Positions 24,371 to 32,226 of a stretch of DNA of 64,000 bases are shown piece by piece. The stretch is from positions 4,300 to 68,299 of the forward strand of contig CAZBUK010000008.1 of assembly GCA_964495085.1 (NCBI GenBank). Reading direction: 5' to 3'. This stretch comes from CAZBUK01 sp964495085. Lineage in GTDB: Bacteria > Bacteroidota > Ignavibacteria > T3Sed10-11. The notes beneath the pieces were generated by a model. It was given only the letters and a program-made list of their open reading frames with translations. It ran no database searches and was not told the origin of the DNA. The first letter of the stretch is position 1, and each line of letters opens with the position of its first letter. Both the position numbers and the translations under genes were made by a program.

Positions 24371-27337
24371 TTATTGATTCGCGGCTTTCTTGGTGTATAC
24401 CAGGGTAAGACCCTGCGCGGCATGCTTATGTTTTTCCGACTTAAACCGTATTCGCTCTTCGTATGCCGGAATTTCCTCGTTGAGCGGATCGACTGCGTAT
24501 GCTTTCGCGATCTCGTCGAGCGCCTGGGTGAACTGCTTCTTCTCGGCAAACGCTTCCGCCGCTTTCAGATGAACCCGTACATTCAGTTTCCGTTCTTCCA
24601 GACTGATGTCTTCGTCGCGCATTTCGACCGCGTGCGGTTCTTCGGCGTTCTCCTTCCGGCGTATGGCTTTCCATATCTTTTCCTCCAACCGGATCAATTC
24701 TACGTACTGATCGTCTACCATGCGTCCGAACGCGACTTCAGCGAGGGCTTCGTCGAAAGATTCTTTGAGGAGAAGCTGTTTTGCCTTCTCGAGATGTTTC
24801 CGAATGGCTTCCTGTTTTTCGTCGATTTCCTGCTGCTCCCGATCCGTTGTCCATTTTGCATACACATGGCGAATCTCTTCTTCCAGATCGACCATGTCGG
24901 GCTCAGCCTTTGATGTTCCCGATGCTTCGTTCCGCATCGCCGGATCGAGCGTTTCGAGTTTCATATAATAGTTGGCCAGCGCCTCCTTGTACAGTTGCTT
25001 CGAATCGAACCTTCCCGCCCGTGCTTCCTGTGTCTCGTTCGCCGTCACCTTCTCCCACAGTTCCTCCGCCTCTTTCCAACGCCGATCGGCATCCTCGATG
25101 TTTTGTTGGATCGATTTCAGCTCTTCATTGTTCGGATCTATCTTCAGTCCGTCGTGAACCGCTTCAGCCGCGCTTCTGTAATCTTCCTGCACCAGATACA
25201 TTTTGGCTCTGTTGAGCTGGGTCCGGACGGCTTTCTGTCGCTTCTGCTGGTCGCGATACGACGCATACTCTTTCTGTGTAGCTCGTTCGAGGCGCTTGAC
25301 GTCCTCGTTGAGAGGATCAAGCATAAAAGCTTTTGCGATTTCGTCTGTCGCCTTCTCATATTCCTTCCGGGAGCGGTACCTGTGCGCCTCCGTCATATGA
25401 TGCGTAATACGCTCGTTCTTATCATCCTCATCCGTATGTCTCATCTGCGGAGCTTTGCTCTCTCTTCGCTGGGGCTCCTGCGCCGCTGCCGTATTTGTCT
25501 TCTTCTGGGCCGGTTGAGTCGGCGGGTTCTGTGAAGCGCGCTGTTCAGTTTTCTCCGCCGTTCGGATCGATTGCACCGGCTTTATCGTTTTTCTTACCGC
25601 CGGTTTCGCTTCAGTTCGAGGCTTCCGGACTATCTCTTGTGCAACCGGGCGCTTTACCGGTACCTCGTTTATGCTTCCTGCATCCTGCTCGTCCTGACCA
25701 TCTTTAGGAGCATCAGTCGCGACCGCTTCTGGAGTTTCGTGTACCTCCGTCTTCTGCTCCGCGACGGCTTTCAGCTCATTGTCCGCAGGTACCGATTCGG
25801 GCCCGTGCATGTCTTCCGCAACCGGGGTTTCCTCCTGCTCGGCGACGAGCATCGGGTCCGGTGCCGGGGTATCTTCGCTCTCCGGCACTAATTCATTATC
25901 CGCCGTATCCCGCAGGGTTTCCGCCGATTCCGATCGTTTCCGATCCTGCAGCCGCCATACTTCCTGCTCAAGTCCAATGATCTCATCATCGAAGGGATCG
26001 ATGACGAATGCTAGTGCGATTTCACCGAGCGCATTTTCGAAACGTTCTTCGCTCAGGTAATGACGCGCTTTTTTCAGATACCCGGCGATCTTTTCCCTAT
26101 CCGCTCTCTTGCGATTCTCTTCCTCCGCGGATTCGCCGGCTGTGGCCCGTTCCTGCGCACTCTGAATAATACGCCGCATCTCATCTTCCTGCTTCTGACG
26201 CAGTTCCTCTTCACGCTTCAGCCGCTCCTCCTCAGCCGCGCGAACGGCATCTTCCTGCGCTTTGATGATCCTCTCCTCGCACTGCTGCAGCGTATCGTTC
26301 AGCGGGTCGAGAACATATGCTGCCGCGATGACGCGAAGCGCATCGGAAAATTTACCTTGCTTGAGATATACCTCCGCTGTGTCGATTTGTTTTCGCACCT
26401 TCGCCATGGTGGCTTCGCGTTTCCGCTGCTGCTCGGCTTGCTGAAGCCGGTAGCGCTCAAGCTCTTCGGTATATCGCTTTTCTTCGGCATCGCGGATCTC
26501 CTGTTCAAGATTGATCATATCCGAGTTCAGAGGGTCGATGACGATCACGAAGGCAAGCTCGCTGAGCGCCTCTTCAAGCTGTCCCTTCCCGAACAAATCG
26601 CGTGCTTTTTTTATGTGCTGATTAACCTTGACCTGCTGGGCATTGCGGCGATTCTCTTCTTCCTTCTTGCGTTTTTCCTCACCTTCACGCCGGATCCGTA
26701 GCAATTCCGATTTCAGATAATCCTTACGGCGCTGTTCTTCCTCCTCGAGACGCTTCTGGCGTTCCTGCTCTTCGTTTCTGAGAACCTGCTCCTGATCTCT
26801 CCGCACGAGTCCCTCGAACGCGGCGACCTCCTCGTTCGACGGGTCGATCATGTTGATGCGGGCGATTTCATCCAGAGCGCGGTTAAACTCGCCATGCTGG
26901 TGAAATTCCTTCGATCTTGATATCAACTCTTCGACTTTTTTCCGGATAGCATCGCGGCGCTGGGATTCCGTCCGCCGGCTTTCGGTCTCCTGCTTTCTAA
27001 GGAGATCGACTTTCTCCTGCATACGGGTCGCGGCTTCGGCGCTTCGGTTCGCTTCCGCTATCGCTCTACTGGAAATCTGCTCGAGTTCGGGGGTCTTCGG
27101 CGGGGTCGGCGCACTCTCGGCGTTTTCATCTCTGGCATTCGCCATGATCGAGCGAACCCGCTCTTCATAGGCGACTGCATATAAATTTCTGGGATTGCGC
27201 GTACGGGCTTTTATGATTTCGGCGAGCGCCTGTTCATATGCTCCGTTCTTTACCAGCTTATCCGCTTGCCTCAGGAAAACCGATACATCCTTCAGTTGAT
27301 CGGCGCTGGTGGGAGGATTTTGCCGTTCGTTTACCAT
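24371..27337 (-). CDS. Large cytoplasmic TPR-like repeat protein with coiled coils
   Basis: 988 residues; ATG preceded by GAGGGG. No signal peptide or membrane helix. I count about ten copies of a unit in the style of 'GxFxxALxEIAxAxxxDPLNxE' followed by 'xLEExI', for example HGEFNRALDEIARINMIDPS, QGKFSDALRVIAAAYVLDPL, EERFENALGEIALAFVIDPF and KKQFTQALDEIAKAYAVDPL. Long Lys/Glu/Arg/Gln coiled-coil stretches separate the units, and a Pro/Glu/Thr-rich low-complexity region lies near residues 480-620. The unit also occurs twice in the downstream TonB-like protein, so the two probably assemble together. I recognise no named family. The gene starts 450 bp downstream of the TonB-dependent receptor gene, in the same direction. 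Confidence 0.78.
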   Translation of the reverse strand: MVNERQNPPTSADQLKDVSVFLRQADKLVKNGAYEQALAEIIKARTRNPRNLYAVAYEERVRSIMANARDENAESAPTPPKTPELEQISSRAIAEANRSAEAATRMQEKVDLLRKQETESRRTESQRRDAIRKKVEELISRSKEFHQHGEFNRALDEIARINMIDPSNEEVAAFEGLVRRDQEQVLRNEEQERQKRLEEEEQRRKDYLKSELLRIRREGEEKRKKEEENRRNAQQVKVNQHIKKARDLFGKGQLEEALSELAFVIVIDPLNSDMINLEQEIRDAEEKRYTEELERYRLQQAEQQRKREATMAKVRKQIDTAEVYLKQGKFSDALRVIAAAYVLDPLNDTLQQCEERIIKAQEDAVRAAEEERLKREEELRQKQEDEMRRIIQSAQERATAGESAEEENRKRADREKIAGYLKKARHYLSEERFENALGEIALAFVIDPFDDEIIGLEQEVWRLQDRKRSESAETLRDTADNELVPESEDTPAPDPMLVAEQEETPVAEDMHGPESVPADNELKAVAEQKTEVHETPEAVATDAPKDGQDEQDAGSINEVPVKRPVAQEIVRKPRTEAKPAVRKTIKPVQSIRTAEKTEQRASQNPPTQPAQKKTNTAAAQEPQRRESKAPQMRHTDEDDKNERITHHMTEAHRYRSRKEYEKATDEIAKAFMLDPLNEDVKRLERATQKEYASYRDQQKRQKAVRTQLNRAKMYLVQEDYRSAAEAVHDGLKIDPNNEELKSIQQNIEDADRRWKEAEELWEKVTANETQEARAGRFDSKQLYKEALANYYMKLETLDPAMRNEASGTSKAEPDMVDLEEEIRHVYAKWTTDREQQEIDEKQEAIRKHLEKAKQLLLKESFDEALAEVAFGRMVDDQYVELIRLEEKIWKAIRRKENAEEPHAVEMRDEDISLEERKLNVRVHLKAAEAFAEKKQFTQALDEIAKAYAVDPLNEEIPAYEERIRFKSEKHKHAAQGLTLVYTKKAANQ

Positions 27338-27787
27338 GTTGTTTGCCCCTCAGATTAAGTTTGCCCCGGTTTCCGCACAGAACGATGACAGCGAATATCC
27401 CCCATACCATTAAATATTCTCATCGGTTCCTATTTCATACGGCCTTACCGGTGTACAATATGAGGCACATGGTGTGCCAGTAAGGATTACCGCAGATGTG
27501 AATAAATAACTGATTCTCCATATCTTATTTATTAATAAGAATATAAAGACGAATTTAATACCGGGTTAGCTGCGTTAGGGAACACGAATCGGGGAAGGAC
27601 CAGAACTATTTACAAACACCGATATACAAATTCTACAAAAGTATATGGATTGAAATTTCGGGCCTTTTGAAGGATTTGAGAGAGAAACGCACCCAGGAAA
27701 CGTTCATACATCTCTCTCTCTGAGAGAACTATGCCGCCGGGAGGTAAACGGAGGACGAACGAGTGATGGGCTATGTCTGGATTGCGG
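27338..27787. other. Intergenic region between the receptor gene and the repeat-protein gene
   Basis: About 450 bases, AT-rich at 27490-27560. It should contain the end signal of the ECF-FecR-receptor unit and the promoter of the repeat-protein/TonB pair. I see no strong hairpin with a T run and no RNA gene. A 65-codon minus-strand reading frame at 27610-27807 overlaps the receptor end and has no family resemblance; I do not call it. Confidence 0.5.
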
Positions 27788-30412
27788 TTAAATGGTATAT
27801 CGCACACCGACGATGACCATGCGGCCTGCCGGCAGATATCCGCCGTATTCGCGGGTGAGGTCGTTGAAGAAATTAAATACGTTTACGAACAATTCATAAC
27901 TTTCGAACGCAGTATACTTTCCCGATACGTCTACCTTCACGAACGAATCGAATACACGTTCATACTGGGAGATGTGAAAAATTCTTCCGTCGTGCGCCCA
28001 CATGTGCAGATCGTTGTCGATGCGCTCACCGACATAATAAATATCGGCATTCAGAATAAAAGTATTAATGGGTTGGAGGGCGAAGAAGAATGAGCCGGCA
28101 CGATTCGGTACGCGAAGCAAGGTGAACTCCCGGGAGTTGCCGCCGATGATCTCAACCGCACGATTCCAGTGAAAACTATGAGCAAGACCGAACTGAAACC
28201 ATTCGATCGGTACGATAAAGGCTTCCAGTTCCAATCCTCTGTTCGTTACTCTTCCCGCATTGATCCACCGATAAGCTGCCTGCGCACCGGTGATGGTTTC
28301 CTGCTGGAATGCATCGCGGGTCTCTTGCGAGAAATACGTCGCGGTCACCGATATCTTCCCGTCGAGCATATACTGGGTGAATCCCGTCTCCCAGCCGTCC
28401 ATGATCTCGGCGCGCAACTCCGGATTTGGTACCTCAATCGGCGCCTGGCCAAAGATCATTGAATAATGCGGGTGCCGTATTCCCCTGCCGATGCTCCCTC
28501 GTAAAATGCCGATCCACGAATCGGTTACCTTGAAACGATAGCCAAGGTTCAGCGATGGGCTGATCGGATACGTGAACACCTCGCCTCTCGCCTGTATCTG
28601 GTCCATACGGATGCCGAAGGTGACGTCGAAATTCTCGGAGGATTTGAAAGACCAGCTCAGATATTTTCCGACGATCATTTGTTCGGTCCGGTTCTTGAAC
28701 AATCTCTCGAACACATCGTCGTTCTCTTTCTGAACATCTCGGGATCTATCCTCCCGCTGCACTTCTATTCCGGCGGAGAAGGTACCTCTTTCCGTCTCCC
28801 CGACCGGCACGATGAATCTGGTATTGTAGTGCAGCGTCGGCTTCAGATGGATATCTCGTTCGGATATATTCTCGCTCTGGCGCGGGAATCTGTATAGGTC
28901 GCCGCCGGTATACGGTTCAGGCACAGTGTAATCGAGTATTCCCTGCAGGTATTCGGTGCCGAGTATGACCGATTGTTCCCACCACGAATACAGATCGACA
29001 TCGAAATTGAGACTGCCGATGCCGCGCTGCTGCCTGGAAGATACTTCGGGATTGATGATCGGGGTCATCGCCATCGAGCGGATATTCTGCGCATACGGCC
29101 AGCCGCTGAGCAGTTCGGTGAAACGGAACGTCGCCCGTACTGCAACCTTCTCACCCGGCTGTATTTTTGTACCCGCCGTTACGGCCGACATGCGGCTGCT
29201 GTGGTTTACCAGGATACCGTCGTCCCGTGTATGTCTAATAGTAATGCCCGAAGATACGATCTCGTTTCCACCGCCGATACTGCCGAAGTATTCCTGCCAG
29301 AAAGGATCGAACCTCTTCGACGAACTCTTGGCCAGTCCTCCTGCTGCAGAGATGGAAGCGTGCATCGGACCCTCCCTGCCGGTGTCGGTATACAGATTGA
29401 TAACTCCGGACATCGCGCTGGCACCGTATCTTCCGCTGGCCTGCGGACCGCGCAAGACCTCTATGCGTGAGAGATTATCGGTTATAAAAGTTTCCCAGTA
29501 TATCCCGTCCACCGGAATGCCGTCGACGTTGATCCGCATATAATCGGACGGATTATGGAAAGAGCCGACGCCCCGGAACTGAAGATATCCCCCTCCCGAC
29601 GACATCCCGTTTTCGAAGAAGGTAAGCCCGGCGACCCTGCTCCGAAGCACCTGGCCGATCCACATTCCCCCGGTCCGGTCGATTTGATCCTGCTCGATCC
29701 GGGTCCCTGAAACCCCCAGCCCTCCGTTATGTTGTCGCGGATTCAGATCATCGATAAATATTTCGCCGATCTGGAGTACCGCCGGATTGAGCGACAACCG
29801 ATGGACCAATTGTCTGCTATCCGAAACCGCGATCTGTCTTTCTTCGGTTTCATAGCTGACATGCGTAGCGCGTATGGTGTAAGCTCCCGGGGGGATATGC
29901 CCAAGTTCGAATTCGCCTTCGGAGTCCGTTGTCGTTCCGATGAGGAGTTCTTTCAGATAAATATTTACACTCGGTATGGGTTTACCGGTCTGCTGGTCGG
30001 TTACGGCGCCTTGCAGTGTTCCCGGCCGGCTCGTAAAATTCAGCTGCGGCACCAGAACGATTCGGCCGGAATTCGCGAGCATCATATCCAGGCCCGATCC
30101 CGTGAGAATTTTCCGGAGGGCTGCGATAGGCGATTCGAAGAGCACAACCGCCGAGACGGGTTTGCTAAGCCGTTCCGAATCGAGGCTGTATACCAGGACT
30201 ATACCGGTTCGATTCGTGAATGTTGCGAGAGCTTCTTTTAAGGGGACATTATGAAAGGTAAACGACACCTGGTCATAAACCGATCTCGAGCCGTCGGCGA
30301 GTCCGCCGCCGTTAATCAGCGATGGCGATTGCGCAACCGTATGAGTAGAGAGCAATACGGAAAGGAAAACGCTCAGGATTGGAAAAACGAACGGCTTAAA
30401 GCGGTAGTTCAC
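27788..30412 (-). CDS. TonB-dependent receptor with STN signalling domain and carboxypeptidase-like regulatory domain
   Basis: 874 residues. The start is a GTG at 30412 with an excellent GAGGAGGAG upstream. Signal peptide about 1-28 (FPILSVFLSVLLSTHTVAQS). An STN domain follows (about 45-115: VSFTFHNVPLKEALATF), then a carboxypeptidase-D-like regulatory domain (about 130-215: GTLQGAVTDQQTGKPIPSVN), the plug (about 235-345: GMWIGQVLRSRVAGL, IEVLRGPQASGRYGASAM) and a 22-strand-type barrel ending in a terminal aromatic-free VGVRYTI. The STN domain is what lets FecA-type receptors signal to FecR. It sits 71 bp downstream of fecR in the same direction. Substrate unknown: the STN/FecR setup is used for siderophores, haem, glycans and cobalamin in different bacteria. 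Confidence 0.92.
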   Translation of the reverse strand: MNYRFKPFVFPILSVFLSVLLSTHTVAQSPSLINGGGLADGSRSVYDQVSFTFHNVPLKEALATFTNRTGIVLVYSLDSERLSKPVSAVVLFESPIAALRKILTGSGLDMMLANSGRIVLVPQLNFTSRPGTLQGAVTDQQTGKPIPSVNIYLKELLIGTTTDSEGEFELGHIPPGAYTIRATHVSYETEERQIAVSDSRQLVHRLSLNPAVLQIGEIFIDDLNPRQHNGGLGVSGTRIEQDQIDRTGGMWIGQVLRSRVAGLTFFENGMSSGGGYLQFRGVGSFHNPSDYMRINVDGIPVDGIYWETFITDNLSRIEVLRGPQASGRYGASAMSGVINLYTDTGREGPMHASISAAGGLAKSSSKRFDPFWQEYFGSIGGGNEIVSSGITIRHTRDDGILVNHSSRMSAVTAGTKIQPGEKVAVRATFRFTELLSGWPYAQNIRSMAMTPIINPEVSSRQQRGIGSLNFDVDLYSWWEQSVILGTEYLQGILDYTVPEPYTGGDLYRFPRQSENISERDIHLKPTLHYNTRFIVPVGETERGTFSAGIEVQREDRSRDVQKENDDVFERLFKNRTEQMIVGKYLSWSFKSSENFDVTFGIRMDQIQARGEVFTYPISPSLNLGYRFKVTDSWIGILRGSIGRGIRHPHYSMIFGQAPIEVPNPELRAEIMDGWETGFTQYMLDGKISVTATYFSQETRDAFQQETITGAQAAYRWINAGRVTNRGLELEAFIVPIEWFQFGLAHSFHWNRAVEIIGGNSREFTLLRVPNRAGSFFFALQPINTFILNADIYYVGERIDNDLHMWAHDGRIFHISQYERVFDSFVKVDVSGKYTAFESYELFVNVFNFFNDLTREYGGYLPAGRMVIVGVRYTI

Positions 30413-30483
30413 CGTCTCCTCCTCAATGATCCGCCCGGGATGTAGTCCCGGAACCGGCCGGGAGATTTACAAGCTTCCTGTTC

Positions 30484-31437
30484 TTAATCGGGTTGATACA
30501 GAACGAATCTGTCCTCTTCCTGCTGGTATCTTATATTTGCGGACCAGCAAATTTCGTTGAGGATCTGCGTGAGAGGTTCTCTGCCGAATTCGCCGGTAAC
30601 GCGAATTCGTTCGAGGTCCTTATCCCGTAGCACGATGAGAACATTGTAGGTGCGATTGAGATCTTCGATGACATCAGTTAACGGTGTCTGTTCGAAGACG
30701 ATTCTTTCGCCGCGCCAGGATAATACCCGATGCAGATCGACGGGTAATGGATGGATTGCCGGGAGCTGTCTCTCTTTCCGGCTCATAAAACCCTGAGGAA
30801 TCTGAACTTCCTCAACGTTAGTTTCATCAGGTAAGCCCCGCAAGGCAACGGTTCCACTTTCGACACTGACTTCAACCCGGTTGCCGCGGGCGCGTACGTT
30901 AAATGAAGTTCCCACCACCCGGATAATACCCGCATCGGTCACGACCTCGAATCCCTCATCGGCCGATTTCACGTTAAAATACGCTTCTCCTTTTAAATAT
31001 ACAAGTCTCGGGGTTCGTTCCGGATCCGTTTGTGATGGATGGTTTAAAACGCGGAGTTCGGTCTCGGTATTGAGTTGTACGTGGATATGTGCGGATAATC
31101 GGACATCCCTGGTTTCACCTGATGCCGCAATATATGTTATCTCACTACCCTGGATCAGATCCTCGATAGCTAATTTTTCCACCCGGGTTTCCGGAGTGAG
31201 GAAATACCAGAGTGCTACGCCTATGGCGAGCAGCAGCACGGCAGCGGCTTTATAAATCCAGGAAAAGTCGGGCTGGTTCCCGGCTACTTCGGATTGGCGG
31301 GAAGATGTGACCCCTGTCACCTGCGAAATAATCCGGTCTTCGAACCGGTCCGAAGGTTCCTGAACGGTATGGAGAATCTGCCACACCTGCTCCTGGCGTG
31401 TATGGGAATCTCCTCCATTTTTACCGTTTTCTTTCAT
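30484..31437 (-). CDS. fecR: FecR-family anti-sigma / signal-transducing membrane protein
   Basis: 317 residues. A cytoplasmic N-terminal region (about 1-60) is followed by a single membrane helix (about 63-80: AAAVLLLAIGVALWYFL). The periplasmic FecR domain (about 95-225) contains LSAHIHVQLNTETELRVL, VYLKGEAYFNV and GIIRVVGTSFNVRARGNRVEVSVESGTV in segments. The last 65 residues (LTDVIEDLNRTYNVLIVL ... GEFGREPLTQILNEIC) resemble the DUF4974 / STN-like tail typical of Bacteroidetes FecR proteins. It would hold the upstream sigma factor inactive until the receptor's STN domain signals. Lies 76 bp after the sigma gene and 71 bp before the receptor gene. Confidence 0.92.
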   Translation of the reverse strand: MKENGKNGGDSHTRQEQVWQILHTVQEPSDRFEDRIISQVTGVTSSRQSEVAGNQPDFSWIYKAAAVLLLAIGVALWYFLTPETRVEKLAIEDLIQGSEITYIAASGETRDVRLSAHIHVQLNTETELRVLNHPSQTDPERTPRLVYLKGEAYFNVKSADEGFEVVTDAGIIRVVGTSFNVRARGNRVEVSVESGTVALRGLPDETNVEEVQIPQGFMSRKERQLPAIHPLPVDLHRVLSWRGERIVFEQTPLTDVIEDLNRTYNVLIVLRDKDLERIRVTGEFGREPLTQILNEICWSANIRYQQEEDRFVLYQPD

Positions 31438-31513
31438 ATCCGTTCAGATCGTGGTTTCCGTAGACAAGAGTCTTTCAGATAGATACGGTATCATTCTTAA
31501 ATCCCCTATCCGG

Positions 31514-32122
31514 TCACTCGAAATGGTGACGCAGCCGGTCGTAGAGTATATCTACAGCGCGTTGGATCTGATTCCCTACGGTTTTAATTGATATATTCAG
31601 TGTCTTTGCGATATCTCTCTGGCTAATCCCCTCGAATCGATGCATTCGGAAGATAAGGCCGCATCGTTCGGGAAGCGCCTGGAGCGCCTGCATGATATCG
31701 TTCTGGAGGATCGCATTCTCCACCCTTGCCAGTGACTGGCTGTCGACGAGTACATTAACCGGATCTTCGGCCTCTTCCCCCCTTTTCATCACCAATCCCG
31801 AAGCCGGTATCGGTCGCTGCTTTTCGAGCAGCCGCAGACAGCGGTTCTTTACCGATGTAATGAGATAGCCCTGCAAGGTCTCCTTCGGGTGCCATGTTTT
31901 CTGCTTACTCCAGATCTCCGCAAAAACATCCTGTACCACATCCTCCGCCGAATGCTTGTCGCCGAGAAATTGCCACGCATAATAATAGAGCCTGCGTGCG
32001 TAACCATGCACAAGTTCTGTAAACGCATCCTTGTCGCCGTTATTGATGCGGTCGACTAACGACCTCTCGTTACGGAAGCCGGCTTCATCCATTCGATTGA
32101 AAGTCCCCGATTTCTTATGCAT
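31514..32122 (-). CDS. ECF-type RNA polymerase sigma-70 factor
   Basis: 202 residues. Region 2 (about 25-95) carries YYYAWQFLGDKHSAEDVVQD and VFAEIW; region 4 (about 135-195) has LPERCGLIFRMHRFEG and the helix-turn-helix SQRDIAKTLNISIKTVGNQI. No region 1 or 3, as expected for ECF factors. It belongs to the FecI-like group that works with FecR and a TonB-dependent receptor, both immediately downstream. An internal ATG at 32092 is a possible alternative start. The gene begins 104 bp after lptD on the same strand, with no obvious terminator between, so read-through from lptD is possible. Confidence 0.93.
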   Translation of the reverse strand: MHKKSGTFNRMDEAGFRNERSLVDRINNGDKDAFTELVHGYARRLYYYAWQFLGDKHSAEDVVQDVFAEIWSKQKTWHPKETLQGYLITSVKNRCLRLLEKQRPIPASGLVMKRGEEAEDPVNVLVDSQSLARVENAILQNDIMQALQALPERCGLIFRMHRFEGISQRDIAKTLNISIKTVGNQIQRAVDILYDRLRHHFE

Positions 32123-32226
32123 ATACGCTCATTTCCCAATTTCCGGACCGGGTTGGGATGCTTCTGAACCATCAGGTATTGAAACAAGGGACCCACGGGA
32201 AATCGTTTCCGAGAATACCCCCCGCA

